Assembly (NCBI RefSeq): GCF_000238775.2
Contig: NZ_AFEJ02000001.1
Span: forward strand, 1,922,001 to 1,986,000
DNA length: 64,000 nucleotides
Reading direction: 5' to 3'
From: Acaryochloris sp. CCMEE 5410
Lineage (GTDB): Bacteria; Cyanobacteriota; Cyanobacteriia; Thermosynechococcales; Thermosynechococcaceae
This document shows positions 18,400 to 28,900 of this stretch, in pieces; within the stretch, counting starts at the first letter, position 1; each line of letters starts with the position of its first letter. The position numbers and the translations under genes were made by a program. The notes below the pieces were generated by a model that worked only from the letters and a program-made list of their open reading frames with translations, made no database searches and was not told the DNA's origin.

Positions 18400-20784
18400 A
18401 TGGTTTTGACAAGTCCTTCTACAAAAGTTCAGCACTTTTTAGTGGTTGAAGATGAACAGGGAAAGCGAACGATTCCCTTAATGGATTCAACTTGTTCCAT
18501 CGGTCGAGATCTTAGTAATTCCATTGTCATTCATTCCCCATCCTCATCTCGGCAACACGCCCTGTTGATGCGGGTGACCATGCCCGATACAGACAGCCAT
18601 ATGTTTCGACTGATTGATGGCAATCTCCAGGGTAAACGAAGCAAAAACGGTCTAACTGTAAATGGACAAGCTTGCACATCTCATGACTTGAAGCATGGAG
18701 ATGAAGTCATCTTTGGCCATGACGTTCGGGCCAGATATTACATGACGAATAATATTTCGGATGTCCATTATCTTGAATCGTGTGCCTCTGAAGATGTGAC
18801 AGGATTTTTGTCCAATCTTCATAATCCGATGCAGACGCTGACGACAGCGGATGAGATGCTCACCAGCTCCAACGAAGCGGCCATTGTTCGCTTAGCCTCT
18901 TTTCCTGAACTTTTTTCAAATCCTATTATTGAGGTCAATCTAACCGGCAGAATCACCTATTTGAACCCGGCAGCTCAGGCCCAATTCCCTAAGCTACGAG
19001 ATGAGCAGTCAAAGCATCCCATCTTGACAGGATTGGTAGCCTTAATTTGCAATGACAATGACAAATTTTTTGTCCGTGAAGTGGACATTGGCAACCAAGT
19101 TTTTGAACAATCCGTTCACTTCATCGCAGAAAGCGATTTAATTCGCAGCTATATCGTTGATATTACAGAGCGAAAACTCACTGAAGCGGCCCTTCAAGAT
19201 AGTGAGCGGCGATTTCGAGCCATTTTTAATCAAACCTTTCAGTTCTCAGGTCTATTAAAGCCCGATGGCACTTTACTAGAAGCGAACCAAACTGCTTTGG
19301 ACTTTGGCGGCCTGCAATTAGAGGATGTGATTGATCGGCCAGTGTGGTTAGCGCGCTGGTGGACGACGTCCACTGACACCCAAAAAAGACTGAAAGCAGC
19401 AGTATTGGAAGCCGCCAGAGGCCAATTTATTCGTTATGAAGTGGCAGTACTAGGGGCGAGAGATGTGGTGGCGACCATTGATTTTTCCCTAAAACCTGTC
19501 CGAGATGACAACGGAGATGTCGTCCTACTCATTTTCGAAGGTCGTGATATTAGCGACCGTAAACAAGTAGAAGCAGCCTTACAGCAAGCCCACAGCGAAT
19601 TGGAGGTGCGCGTGCAACAGCGAACCGCAGAACTTAAGCAAAGTAACGAACAACTGAGAAGCGAAATTGTCGAACGCCAGCGTGCCGAAGCGGCGTTGCA
19701 ATCTAGCGTGGCGACAAATCGGGCTTTGATTAATGCGATGCCCGACTGGATGTTCCGATTTAGTGCTGACGGCATCTTTGTGAACTATAAGGATGCGCCG
19801 AATACAACCTTACCCTTACCCACGGAAGAATTCTTGGGGAAACCTCTGGACCAGGTCTTTCCTCTGGACACAGCAACTTCTTTTATGGAATGCATCAGAA
19901 ACGCCCTAGAGAGTCACGAAATGCAGTTGTTCGAATATGAGCTGGACCATGATAGCAATCCCATGACGTTTGAAGCTCGGATTGCCGTCAGTGCTGAAAA
20001 TGAGGTCATGGCCGTTATTCGAGATATTACTGAGCGAAAACGCTCTGAGGAAGACATTCGGACAGCTCTAAACAAGGAGCGGGAGCTGAACGAACTGAAG
20101 TCTCGGTTTGTGGCGATGACATCCCATGAATTTAGAACGCCTTTGGCGACGATTCTTTCCTCTGCAGAACTGCTAGAACATTACGGTCATAAATGGGATG
20201 ACACTCGAAAGCTCAAACATTTAAACCAGATCCAGCAGTCTGTTGAACATATGACTGGCTTGCTCAATGATGTGCTCTTATTGGGTAAAGCAGAATCTGG
20301 CAACCTGGCCTTTAAGCCGATTCCCATGCAGCTGACTGAGTTTTGCAAGGGGTTGGCAGAAGAGCTGCAAATTACCACCAATACCCATGAGATTGTCTGC
20401 CGTTTACAAGACCAACCGGCAGAAACGCGAATGGACGAAAAGTTGCTGCGTCATATTTTCACCAATTTACTGTCCAATGCGATCAAATATTCTCCCCAGG
20501 GGGGAACAGTAGATTTTGATTTGGTGTTTGAAGATGATGTCGCCATTTTCAATGTTCAAGATCATGGCTTAGGTATTCCGCAATCGGAATGCGATCGCGT
20601 TTTTAATTCCTTTAATCGAGCCAGCAACGTTGGCAATATTTCGGGGACAGGATTAGGTTTGGCCATCGTCAAACGTTCCGTTGACTTGCATGGGGGTGAA
20701 ATCTCACTCACCAGTCAAGAAAAGGTCGGCACAACCTTTACTGTGCAACTTCCAATTAACCAAAGGGTAGAGCAAGATGGCTAA
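18400..20784 (+). CDS. Sensor histidine kinase with FHA and PAS domains
   Basis: Cytoplasmic hybrid sensor without membrane helices. Order from the N-terminus: an FHA domain (~20-110; SIGRDLSNSIVIHSPSSSRQH carries the conserved GR, S and H), a first PAS-like region (~165-260) ending DITERK, a second PAS (~270-390) ending GRDISDRK, a coiled coil (~390-440), a third PAS (~445-555) ending RDITERK, HisKA with the phosphorylated histidine in AMTSHEFRTPLA, and HATPase_c with N box NLLSNAIKYSPQGG and G boxes HGLGIP and GTGLGL. The FHA domain implies input from a phosphothreonine protein, possibly a Ser/Thr kinase target. ATG 18400 is preferred; a GTG at 18379 is in frame. It overlaps the response regulator by 8 nt. 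Confidence 0.9.
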   Translation: MVLTSPSTKVQHFLVVEDEQGKRTIPLMDSTCSIGRDLSNSIVIHSPSSSRQHALLMRVTMPDTDSHMFRLIDGNLQGKRSKNGLTVNGQACTSHDLKHGDEVIFGHDVRARYYMTNNISDVHYLESCASEDVTGFLSNLHNPMQTLTTADEMLTSSNEAAIVRLASFPELFSNPIIEVNLTGRITYLNPAAQAQFPKLRDEQSKHPILTGLVALICNDNDKFFVREVDIGNQVFEQSVHFIAESDLIRSYIVDITERKLTEAALQDSERRFRAIFNQTFQFSGLLKPDGTLLEANQTALDFGGLQLEDVIDRPVWLARWWTTSTDTQKRLKAAVLEAARGQFIRYEVAVLGARDVVATIDFSLKPVRDDNGDVVLLIFEGRDISDRKQVEAALQQAHSELEVRVQQRTAELKQSNEQLRSEIVERQRAEAALQSSVATNRALINAMPDWMFRFSADGIFVNYKDAPNTTLPLPTEEFLGKPLDQVFPLDTATSFMECIRNALESHEMQLFEYELDHDSNPMTFEARIAVSAENEVMAVIRDITERKRSEEDIRTALNKERELNELKSRFVAMTSHEFRTPLATILSSAELLEHYGHKWDDTRKLKHLNQIQQSVEHMTGLLNDVLLLGKAESGNLAFKPIPMQLTEFCKGLAEELQITTNTHEIVCRLQDQPAETRMDEKLLRHIFTNLLSNAIKYSPQGGTVDFDLVFEDDVAIFNVQDHGLGIPQSECDRVFNSFNRASNVGNISGTGLGLAIVKRSVDLHGGEISLTSQEKVGTTFTVQLPINQRVEQDG

Positions 20785-21478
20785 GATCTTAGTAATTGAA
20801 GATGAAGAGTTAGTAAGAGCCAATATCGCTGAGCTTCTAGATGCAGAAGAGCACGATGTTGTGACCGCCGAAAATGGCTTTTTAGGGGCGCTTTGGGCTC
20901 AAGAGCACCTACCTGAACTGATCATTTGCGATGTGATGATGCCCGAACTCAACGGCTATGAGGTGCTAGAAACCCTAAGTGAAAACTCAGATACCGCCAT
21001 GATTCCTTTCATCTTCTTGACGGCGATGGCTGATAAGGCTGAAATCCGCCAAGGGATGACCTCTGGTGCTGATGATTATCTCACTAAGCCCTTTTCCAGA
21101 TCTGAATTGTTAGAAGCGGTGAATACCCGACTTTCTAAGCGAGAAATTGTTCAAAGCCAATATAAGCGCGAACGAGAACGAGCAGAAGATTTACAGGCAA
21201 AAATTTCCAAGATCCAGGCGAATACAGAAGGCAAAGATCATGTGATTGAGCAATTGCAACAGGACTTAGAAAAGTCTATTCCTAAGCTTAATCTAGCGAT
21301 TCAAATGCTCTCAAAGCTAGAACCTGGCGCTCGCCGAGATTGTTGTCTACAAATTCTCAAAGAAGCTTGTAACGACGAGATTTCTTTGTTAAATCAAATT
21401 CCTGATGTTGAGAATGTGCTGACTCCTGAGGGATCAGCCCTTTATCAAGAGTTGGAAATTGTCGAGTCGAATATTTAA
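20777..21478 (+). CDS. Response regulator, REC domain with coiled-coil tail
   Basis: The receiver domain (residues 1-122) has acidic E8, D9, E10, the phospho-acceptor D52 (IICDVMMPELNG), T82 region (FLTAMAD) and K in YLTKPFS. The remaining ~110 residues have no DNA-binding or enzymatic domain; they start as a charged helix (YKRERERAEDLQAKISKIQAN) and continue as amphipathic helices, so the output is probably protein interaction. It overlaps the upstream kinase by 8 nt and is surely its partner. A perfect 8-bp inverted repeat, CTGAATCC/GGATTCAG (21479-21520), follows the stop. Confidence 0.92.
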   Translation: MAKILVIEDEELVRANIAELLDAEEHDVVTAENGFLGALWAQEHLPELIICDVMMPELNGYEVLETLSENSDTAMIPFIFLTAMADKAEIRQGMTSGADDYLTKPFSRSELLEAVNTRLSKREIVQSQYKRERERAEDLQAKISKIQANTEGKDHVIEQLQQDLEKSIPKLNLAIQMLSKLEPGARRDCCLQILKEACNDEISLLNQIPDVENVLTPEGSALYQELEIVESNI

Positions 21479-21520
21479 CTGAATCCTATGATGCAAATGC
21501 AAAACGGAAAAGGGATTCAG
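21479..21520 (+). terminator. Possible terminator hairpin after the response regulator
   Basis: CTGAATCC (21479-21486) and GGATTCAG (21513-21520) form a perfect 8-bp stem with a 26-nt loop immediately behind the stop codon. No T tract follows. It separates the two-component pair from the NACHT gene. Confidence 0.4.
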
Positions 21521-21593
21521 CTAACAATATTGGCGAAAATTATAGGCATTTTCATCTGAACTGGGAGTAATTTGAATTCAGTTTGTCTCCTCA

Positions 21594-21609
21594 GCCCACT
21601 CCCGTGGGC
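21594..21609 (+). promoter_or_regulatory. Compact GC-rich hairpin upstream of the NACHT gene
   Basis: GCCCAC (21594-21599), loop TCCC, GTGGGC (21604-21609); perfect 6-bp stem 36 nt before the ATG at 21646. It may be a terminator for upstream transcription, an operator or a leader structure. Confidence 0.35.
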
Positions 21610-21645
21610 ATTGTTGTAATAGGTAAAGAATAGGCAGCGAAATCG

Positions 21646-23946
21646 ATGGCAAAGCGATCGCTCAATGCCTCAGAACGGGGTCAAGTTATTGCAAAACAAG
21701 CCTTTCAGCGAACAGGCTGGACTCAAGCCTATTTGGCTGAGCAAGTTGGCTTGGAAACCCGACAGTCTGTCTGGAAGTTTTTCACTGGCCGCCCCATTGA
21801 GCGGCATATCTTTATAGATCTATGCTTTCAGCTCGATCTGGAATGGCAAGAAATCGCGATTTTGCCTCAGTTGCCGATTCCCAGTACGACGATTTCGGAA
21901 GAGCAAACAGATCTAGCGGTTGATACCTGGGTACAGAAGGTGCGATCGCAACTGCGAGGTCAAATCCAAGCCCAGTGTGGAGCATTGCAATCCTCCCTAG
22001 ACATCACCCAGCCCGTTCAACTGAACCAGGTCTATACGGGGGTCAACTTCCTATCTAACCTCAGTCATCAACAATGGCTAGAAGTGTCTGACCTGCAGCA
22101 ACGGCAATCCTACAGCAATGAAGAAGAGGTACCCCTTTACGGTTCTACCCTGACTAGTATCGACATCCTGCAAAACCAGGATAAGGTCGTGATTCTAGGT
22201 AAACCTGGGGCTGGAAAAACCACTTTTCTGCGCCACATGGCCTTGGAATGTAATGAAGGCCGCTATAAACCTGAATGTATTCCTGTGTTTCTGTCTTTGC
22301 GAACTTTTGCGACCCAAACGCAAGATGCCGCTGATAGCAGTTTACTCACTTACCTCCACCAGCTTTGGCAGCGATGTGGTTTAGATATTAAGCAGGTCAA
22401 AGGCTTATTAGACCGAGGAAGAGTGCTCTTACTTTTGGATGGTTTGGATGAAGTCCCGGCTTCCCTTAACCAAAGCATATTGACCCAAATTCAGCAATTT
22501 TCGGAAGAATATTATCAGAATCAAATTTTAATTACCTGCCGGATTGAAGCTCAGCATTACCATTTTCAAGGCTTTAACTATATTGAATTGGCAGACTTTC
22601 AGAAAAGTCAGGTGGAAGTGTTTGCCCGCCGCTATTTTGTAGCCACTGCCCGCAACTCCAAAACCGGGGGACTAACCCAGGCCGCCCAATTTCTAGAGCA
22701 GCTGCGACAGCCGGAAAATCAGGCCCTCCAGAATTTAACGGCTTCACCGTTGTTGTTAGGGTTGATTTGTTCCATCTTTCAACAGCGCATGGCCTTCCCC
22801 ACCAAGCGTGCCAAGCTCTATCAGGCCGGTTTAGAAATCCTTCTAGAGCGATGGGATCAAGCTCGGGGCATTAAACGGGAAGCGGATGAATTCTCCCTAA
22901 CCAAACCAGAAACGATTACGTTACTTTGTCAGATTGCTGCCACGACGTTTGCCGAGGGCAATTATTATTTTGAGCAACGACAAGTCCTCAACTTAATTGC
23001 CGAATATCTGCAGTCCATTGCTCCAGAGCCCCAGGATTTTGAGACCCTCTGGTCTCGAAGTGCAGCCATCCTCAAAAGTATTGAGCTACAGTCGGGCCTT
23101 TTAGTCCAGCGGGCGAAGGAAGTCTATTCCTTTTCCCATCTCACCTTCCAAGAATATTTAACGGCACGGAAGATTATCGCCACCCCTGAAACCATCGATG
23201 AATCCCTCCGTCAGCTCGCTACTCAGATCACCGATTCCCGATGGCGAGAAGTGATTTTGCTGACGGCGAGCTTGTTGCCCAATGCCAATACATTTGTTCA
23301 GCAGCTCCTGACCACGTTCAACGATGTGTCGAGTTCTCATCCTGAAGTACAGGACTTTTTAGGGGCGATTCATACGAAAGTGAGTACCCTGGAGACGTCG
23401 GACCAGCACTTACCGATTACGGCCTTTTATATCAGCCTCATCCTCCGCGACGATCCAGGTTTGGCCAATTGTATTGCCCCTAACTTCACCCAAAATTTAC
23501 CGGCGGATCTAGCCATTGACTATGCCTTGTTCTTAACGGTGAGGGCTTTGCAGCGGAAAGGCACCCAAGATTACCCAGCGTTTACCTTCCTGCCCACGTT
23601 CTTAGCGATTGATGAAAGTATTTGTGCAGATCCACACCTCTGGCAATCTTTGCAAGATTTGAAAGTTCAGTTGCCAGACGAATCAGCGGATATAGAAGCC
23701 TTGCAGGCGTGGTACCAACAGCAGGGGCCGCAATGGCAAGAAGATCTACAAGCAGTGATGGTGAAATATCGGGGATTTCAACCGCAATGGTTTAATGGCC
23801 TAGATACCCACGGAAAACTCAAAGAATACTATGGGGTTTTACAAACCCTAGTGGAATGTTTGTATGGGGATTGCTACGTTTCTCCTCCTATCCAGACAGA
23901 TCTAGAAGCTCAGCTGTTTGGCCCTAAAAAGGTGTTTGTTGCTTAA
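21646..23946 (+). CDS. NACHT-domain NTPase with N-terminal helix-turn-helix
   Basis: STAND-type signalling ATPase of 766 residues. Residues ~10-65 form a helix-turn-helix-like region (TGWTQAYLAEQVGLETRQSVWKFF, cut here as one motif region). The NACHT core has Walker A GKPGAGKTT (~185-193) and the Walker B LLLLDGLDEVP (~262), both intact. The nucleotide-binding region continues to ~480 with the HLTFQEYLTARK segment typical of NACHT winged helices. The C-terminal ~250 residues are helical without obvious LRR, WD40 or TPR repeats; a cyanobacterial C-terminal helical domain is likely. Such proteins sense a trigger and oligomerise, some in antiphage defence; no effector domain other than the HTH is visible here, so a regulatory role is equally possible. 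Confidence 0.88.
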   Translation: MAKRSLNASERGQVIAKQAFQRTGWTQAYLAEQVGLETRQSVWKFFTGRPIERHIFIDLCFQLDLEWQEIAILPQLPIPSTTISEEQTDLAVDTWVQKVRSQLRGQIQAQCGALQSSLDITQPVQLNQVYTGVNFLSNLSHQQWLEVSDLQQRQSYSNEEEVPLYGSTLTSIDILQNQDKVVILGKPGAGKTTFLRHMALECNEGRYKPECIPVFLSLRTFATQTQDAADSSLLTYLHQLWQRCGLDIKQVKGLLDRGRVLLLLDGLDEVPASLNQSILTQIQQFSEEYYQNQILITCRIEAQHYHFQGFNYIELADFQKSQVEVFARRYFVATARNSKTGGLTQAAQFLEQLRQPENQALQNLTASPLLLGLICSIFQQRMAFPTKRAKLYQAGLEILLERWDQARGIKREADEFSLTKPETITLLCQIAATTFAEGNYYFEQRQVLNLIAEYLQSIAPEPQDFETLWSRSAAILKSIELQSGLLVQRAKEVYSFSHLTFQEYLTARKIIATPETIDESLRQLATQITDSRWREVILLTASLLPNANTFVQQLLTTFNDVSSSHPEVQDFLGAIHTKVSTLETSDQHLPITAFYISLILRDDPGLANCIAPNFTQNLPADLAIDYALFLTVRALQRKGTQDYPAFTFLPTFLAIDESICADPHLWQSLQDLKVQLPDESADIEALQAWYQQQGPQWQEDLQAVMVKYRGFQPQWFNGLDTHGKLKEYYGVLQTLVECLYGDCYVSPPIQTDLEAQLFGPKKVFVA

Positions 23947-24143
23947 TGCCGAGATGCATAACTGCAGCAATGGCATCTTGTTCTAAGCCTTTTCCCAAGA
24001 CGACCTCTATTTAATGAGTGATGCCAGTTTTTGATGGACTGAATAGTGCCAACCCCTAGGACTATCTCGCCCTCTGTTAAGGAGAAATAGAGCCTTACAG
24101 ATCTCTTAAATGCATGTGCCACAATGGAGGAGACATTAGAGAG

Positions 24144-24455
24144 ATGACAGAGATGCAACCCATTCGTCAAGGTGATGTAATCCTCAGACCTTTGTCCAAC
24201 ACCACACCTAGCTTAGGTCGGCAACTTCCCCATTTGACGTTGGCGGAAGGTGAAGTGACGGGGCATAGCCATCGCATCAGTGAAGGGCAAGCCGAGCTGT
24301 ATGAAAAGGATGGCACCCTTTACTTGCGGGTTCTCTCACCGGAAGCCACCCTCACCCACGAAGAGCACAACGCCCTCTCCATTCCTCAGGGGACTTGGCA
24401 GGTTCGTATTCAACGGGAATATGAGCCAGAAGGTTGGCACTATGTGGCCGATTGA
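24144..24455 (+). CDS. Small beta-rich protein paired with the DUF6745-like gene
   Basis: 103 residues from the ATG at 24144 (an upstream in-frame ATG at 24114 would add ten residues; no clear ribosome site decides). The sequence is strand-rich with conserved-looking patches IRQGDVILRPL, GEVTGHSHRI, GTLYLRVLSP and EHNALSIPQGTW, suggesting a small beta barrel of cupin-like or double-psi type. I have a recollection of such proteins next to DUF6745 proteins. Its last 14 nt overlap the start of the next gene, so the two are translationally coupled. Function unknown. Confidence 0.75.
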   Translation: MTEMQPIRQGDVILRPLSNTTPSLGRQLPHLTLAEGEVTGHSHRISEGQAELYEKDGTLYLRVLSPEATLTHEEHNALSIPQGTWQVRIQREYEPEGWHYVAD

Positions 24456-25764
24456 TACCTTAACGCCCATTCAAAATGCACAAATTGAAGCCTTCTTTCA
24501 GCGTTGGCTAGCGGTTTCCTGCGCCACAACGCCCATTGAAACGCAGCAAGTGGAGCAAACTATTCAGCGCAGCTATGCTCTGATGGGGAAGCGGCAACCT
24601 GAAATTCTATTTTTTTCTGGCCCTTTAGAAGCCCAGGCTTACCTGCAAGAACGCCGGATTGATCAACTGCTCAACCAGTGGGGGGTCCCTTTGTTGACCC
24701 TTCCTTTAGTCAAACAGCTCAGTCACCAAATTCGATCTCAGCTGCGGGCGGAATTGCTGGTAGAAATTAGTGAGCGCCTAAAAGTTGCCGAATTAACAAC
24801 CCTATCCCAAAATTTGAACCTGATCACTTGGACTCCATTGGCCGAATTGTTCGCTTGGAATACCCAGCATATAGAAGAAGATGCTGTCCCTTGGGGAGAA
24901 TGGTCGCCCAATCTGTGGGACCAACTGTGGCAGCAGCAACAAACGGAGTGGCGACAAGCAATTCAAAGTCAGCCTGGCGGAGACTTGCTAGTCCATGTGG
25001 GAGAGACCCTGTGGCAATGGGGAGAGCCAGTAGGACAGGCCTTAGAAGAGGCTGTGATTCACCCTTTTCGCCAACAGCCTGAGATACGGGCTTGGGAACA
25101 GGGAATGCAGCAAATGCTCACGACTATGGGGTTGGTTGGCATGGGCTGGCAGGCTTTAACCCAAACTTTTGAAGTCTTACATCCTGCTCTTTTGGACTAT
25201 TGCATTGAGGTCCTAGAGTGCGATCATGAGCCAGAAGCGTGGATACAGTTGCGATCGCTATCGACGCATTGCGGTTTAATCCTTCCTTTTGAGCAGATGT
25301 GTGTCGTGTTCGATCGGCCCATAGAGTGCCATGCGGACCCCGAAGGGCGCTTTCACTACGAAGGGGGGGCAGCCCTCCAGTTTGCGGACGGCTATCGCAG
25401 TTATCAGTTTCATGGGGTGCAAATCCCAGAGCGATACGGTACCGTCCATCCTCATGTCTGGAAGGCCGATTGGCTGATCCATGAGCAGAATGCTGAACTG
25501 CGGCGGGTGTTGATTCAGGGCATTGGCTATGATCGCCTTTGTCAGGAACTGCAAGCTGAATCCCTCAACACCTGGCGAGAATATACGCTGTTGCGAATTG
25601 CCCCCGCGATTGATGTGGAACCGATTTATTTATTGAAAATGACCTGTCCCAGTACGGGCTATATTCATGCCACTCGGGTTCCCCCCAGTATTCAGTCTGC
25701 GCGGGAAGCCATTCGCTGGGTAAATTGGGATACAGATCCTGAAGAGTTTGCCCAAGAATCTTAA
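24442..25764 (+). CDS. DUF6745-like protein (440 aa)
   Basis: I chose ATG 24442 (product begins MWPIDTLTPIQNAQIEAFF), which overlaps the end of the upstream gene by 14 nt; the frame is open further upstream but runs through that gene. The body is helical and Trp/Gln-rich. The last 50 residues contain the pattern IDVEPIYLLKMTCPSTGYIHA, then VPPSIQSAREAIRWVNW, which I associate with DUF6745 proteins, often found fused to leucine-rich repeats elsewhere. No LRRs are present here. No catalytic motif is evident. It stands 200 nt before the WGR-HEAT gene on the same strand. Confidence 0.7.
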   Translation: MWPIDTLTPIQNAQIEAFFQRWLAVSCATTPIETQQVEQTIQRSYALMGKRQPEILFFSGPLEAQAYLQERRIDQLLNQWGVPLLTLPLVKQLSHQIRSQLRAELLVEISERLKVAELTTLSQNLNLITWTPLAELFAWNTQHIEEDAVPWGEWSPNLWDQLWQQQQTEWRQAIQSQPGGDLLVHVGETLWQWGEPVGQALEEAVIHPFRQQPEIRAWEQGMQQMLTTMGLVGMGWQALTQTFEVLHPALLDYCIEVLECDHEPEAWIQLRSLSTHCGLILPFEQMCVVFDRPIECHADPEGRFHYEGGAALQFADGYRSYQFHGVQIPERYGTVHPHVWKADWLIHEQNAELRRVLIQGIGYDRLCQELQAESLNTWREYTLLRIAPAIDVEPIYLLKMTCPSTGYIHATRVPPSIQSAREAIRWVNWDTDPEEFAQES

Positions 25765-25962
25765 TTGCTCGCTTAAAAAGCTGGACTAGAGCGTGGCTTT
25801 GGGAAACCTAGGGGGATGATTTGTCCATCTCCCTGCCTGGCAATGTTCCAGAGGGACGGACTTGCTGTTGGGATAAAGGTGGCCTAGAATTAGTACATAG
25901 ATACTATTCAAAATTCCTTTGCCTCCTCTCCCTTTGTTGATTGAATCGTTAGGAATACTTGC

Positions 25963-28900
25963 ATGCAACTGATTCAGCGAACCACCCTGGTATATCAAGC
26001 GGGTCGTACTGAAAAAGTGTATGAGGTCGATCTGTACCAGGTGAGTGACGGGGCTTATGTGGTTAATTTTCGCTACGGTCGCCAAGGCACCGCCTTAAAA
26101 GAAGGTTCCGAAACGGTGTCTGCGGTGCCGTTAGAAATGGCGCAGCGTATATTTGATCGACTAATCAATGCCAAATTGCGCAAAGGGTATCGCGTCAGTA
26201 CGGGAGAAGCTAGCCCACCAGAGACGACGGCGGCCCCGGCACCCACCCCAATCGAGACACCGGTTGATCCGAATGCGCGATCGCAAGCCGTCTTAAATCG
26301 CTTAGCCGCTGCTCTTCAATCCTCTGCAGCCCCTCGCCCTGCGCCTAAGGCATGGTCCCTAAATCGGGTAATCTGGCGGGCGGGCGAATTAAAAATTCAG
26401 GCTGCAGCCCCCCTATTGCTACAACTTTGGGGCCAGGAGGATCTGAGAAATTACTGTATTGCTTGGGCACTGGGGCGATGTGGCGATCAGACCACCTACA
26501 CGGCGTTAGAACAGCGTTATCGCCAGCCTGGGGCAGAGTTTGTACAACGCATTACCCTGGAAGCCCTCTTGAAGCTGGGAACTGAGGCCCAACGGGATGC
26601 CCTACGGCAAGAGCTAATTTTACAATTACCGCCAGATTTACGCACCCTGGCTCGCCAAGGCCCAGCAAATGCCTTAACAGAGACCCTCAAAAACACCTTA
26701 GACGCGAATGCCTCTTCCCAGACCTTGGCCGTGCTCGATATCCTTTACCAGATCGATAGTGAGCTAACCCGACCAGCTGTACTTGAGGTGATTCAATCGG
26801 CCCCGTTGCGCCCCAGCTACTTCCAGCGACTCCGCCACATTTTCAAGATGGCCGAATATCGCCAGGATACGGAAGTCTTTGGGCTATTGGCCTATCGATT
26901 TGAGCAAGAAGATGCGCTCTACCGCAATCAAGGCTATGGTGTACGACTGCCAGATGGGGAATATCTCTATGCCGGATATACCTATAATTCCCGAACAGGA
27001 CGGTATGAGCGGACCACGGATAATCCGATTACGGCAGAACAACGGCGTCCAGATACTCGCTTAGCTTACAGCGACAAGACCCGAGCCTACCTGCGACGTC
27101 GAGTTTGGCGCACCTTGCGCAAGCTCGGTCAGGCGGGCGACCCCAACTATGTCAGCTTTGCCGTTGATCTGTTGTTGCAATATGCCGATGAGGATGCTGG
27201 GGCAACTCGGGAATCGGTTTTCTATCGCTGGGATTGGCGGAATAGCTATAGCCGGGTGGAAACGGGGCGGGTTAACTGGGATCTCTTTGCTGGGTATCTC
27301 GCTTTTAACCATGTTCTCTATGAACAAAGCCCTCGCTATGTCCTCAAGCCTGCCAATAAAGCCTGGCGTTGTCAGTCCTCCTATAAACCGGGTGATCCGG
27401 CTCCCCCTGGACGGGAAGAAGCTTTCCCCCATTTATGGGACCAGCAGCCTGATGCATTACTGCGCTTATTGTCGGAAAGTTGCTGCCAACCGGTTCATGG
27501 GTTTGCGGTTAAAGCTATTCGGTCCAGTCGATCATTTCTGGAGGGCTTACCCTTAGAGCGCGTGATCCGGTTGCTGGAGCGCCCCTATGAAATGACGGCC
27601 CAGTTGGGTTTTGAAATTGCCCAGGCTCGCTATAACCCAGCCCAACCCAATCGGGAATTGATCCTTGCGATCGCAACCTGTAACTATGCCCTCGCTCGTC
27701 AGCAAGCTCAAGACTGGATGATGGCTCAGCGGGATATGTTCCTCAACGACAGTCAGCTGATTGCTCAGTTGATGACCTGTAAACCTGCCGATATGCGGGC
27801 CTTTACTCGGCGACTGTTGAGTACAGCTTTACTGGAGGATACGAGGGCACGGGCGATTTTGGGTCAGGTGATTGCCATTCTCCTAAATCAAGCGCCTGAA
27901 CATATCCCGGCAGAAGACTGGGTCACCGATATTAGCGAAACCCTATTTCTGAGTTTCGGGGCTCAACTACGGACCCTCGGTTTGGAAGTGGTGTTGGATA
28001 TCTTGCGCTACCCCACGGCAGAGATGCAGACCTTTGGAGCGCGGATTCTGCTGAACCACACCACTCCGGTGACGGAACTGCCACCGGGTCTAATTGATGC
28101 TCTGATTGATTCCCCCTTCGATTCCGTGCGGGTGGTTGGGGTACGGCTCCTCAGTCAATTGCCCGATGCGGTGTTGATGGAACAAACGGGACTATTGCTC
28201 ACCCTGATCGCCCATCCCCTTGCTGACATGCGTTCGGCCATTCGTCCAGCCATCCAGCGTATGGCTACGGCTCAACCGAGCTTTAGTCAGCACCTGGCCC
28301 AACCACTACTGGAGGTCTTGCAGGCACCCGAAGAAGCAGAAGGCATCCATCGCTTTTTAACGGAGCTGCTGCGCCAGGATCTGCCGGGATGGATGGCCCC
28401 TATTACCCCTGAACAGGTTTACCCACTCCTAGACTCAGAATCTCCCGCAGCCCAAGAAATGGCGGGTTATGTATTGCAGCATCATTGCGATCGCTGGTCG
28501 GCTACCCTACCCACGACTGAGATTGCCCAATTCACCCACCATGAAATGCTCTCTGTGCGCACCGCCGGATGGCGAATGCTGAAAGCGATTTTGCCCCGAT
28601 TGCGCCAGAGCGAATCAGATTTACTGGATATCGTGAGGGTACTGGAGTCTACCTGGGAGGATACGCGCCAATTTGGTTTTACGCTGTTTCGCGAGGATCT
28701 GAGGCCCGATGAACTGACCCCTGCAGTGGTGATTAGCATTTGCGATAGCAACCTTCCCCAGGTCCGCCAACTGGGTCGCGATCTGGTGGGTCGCTGTTTC
28801 CGCGATGCCGATGGGGAAAGCTACTTGCTCAAATTTAGTGAGCATCCTGCCACCGATATGCAGCTTTTTGCTACTCAATATCTGCAGACCTATGTCGTAG

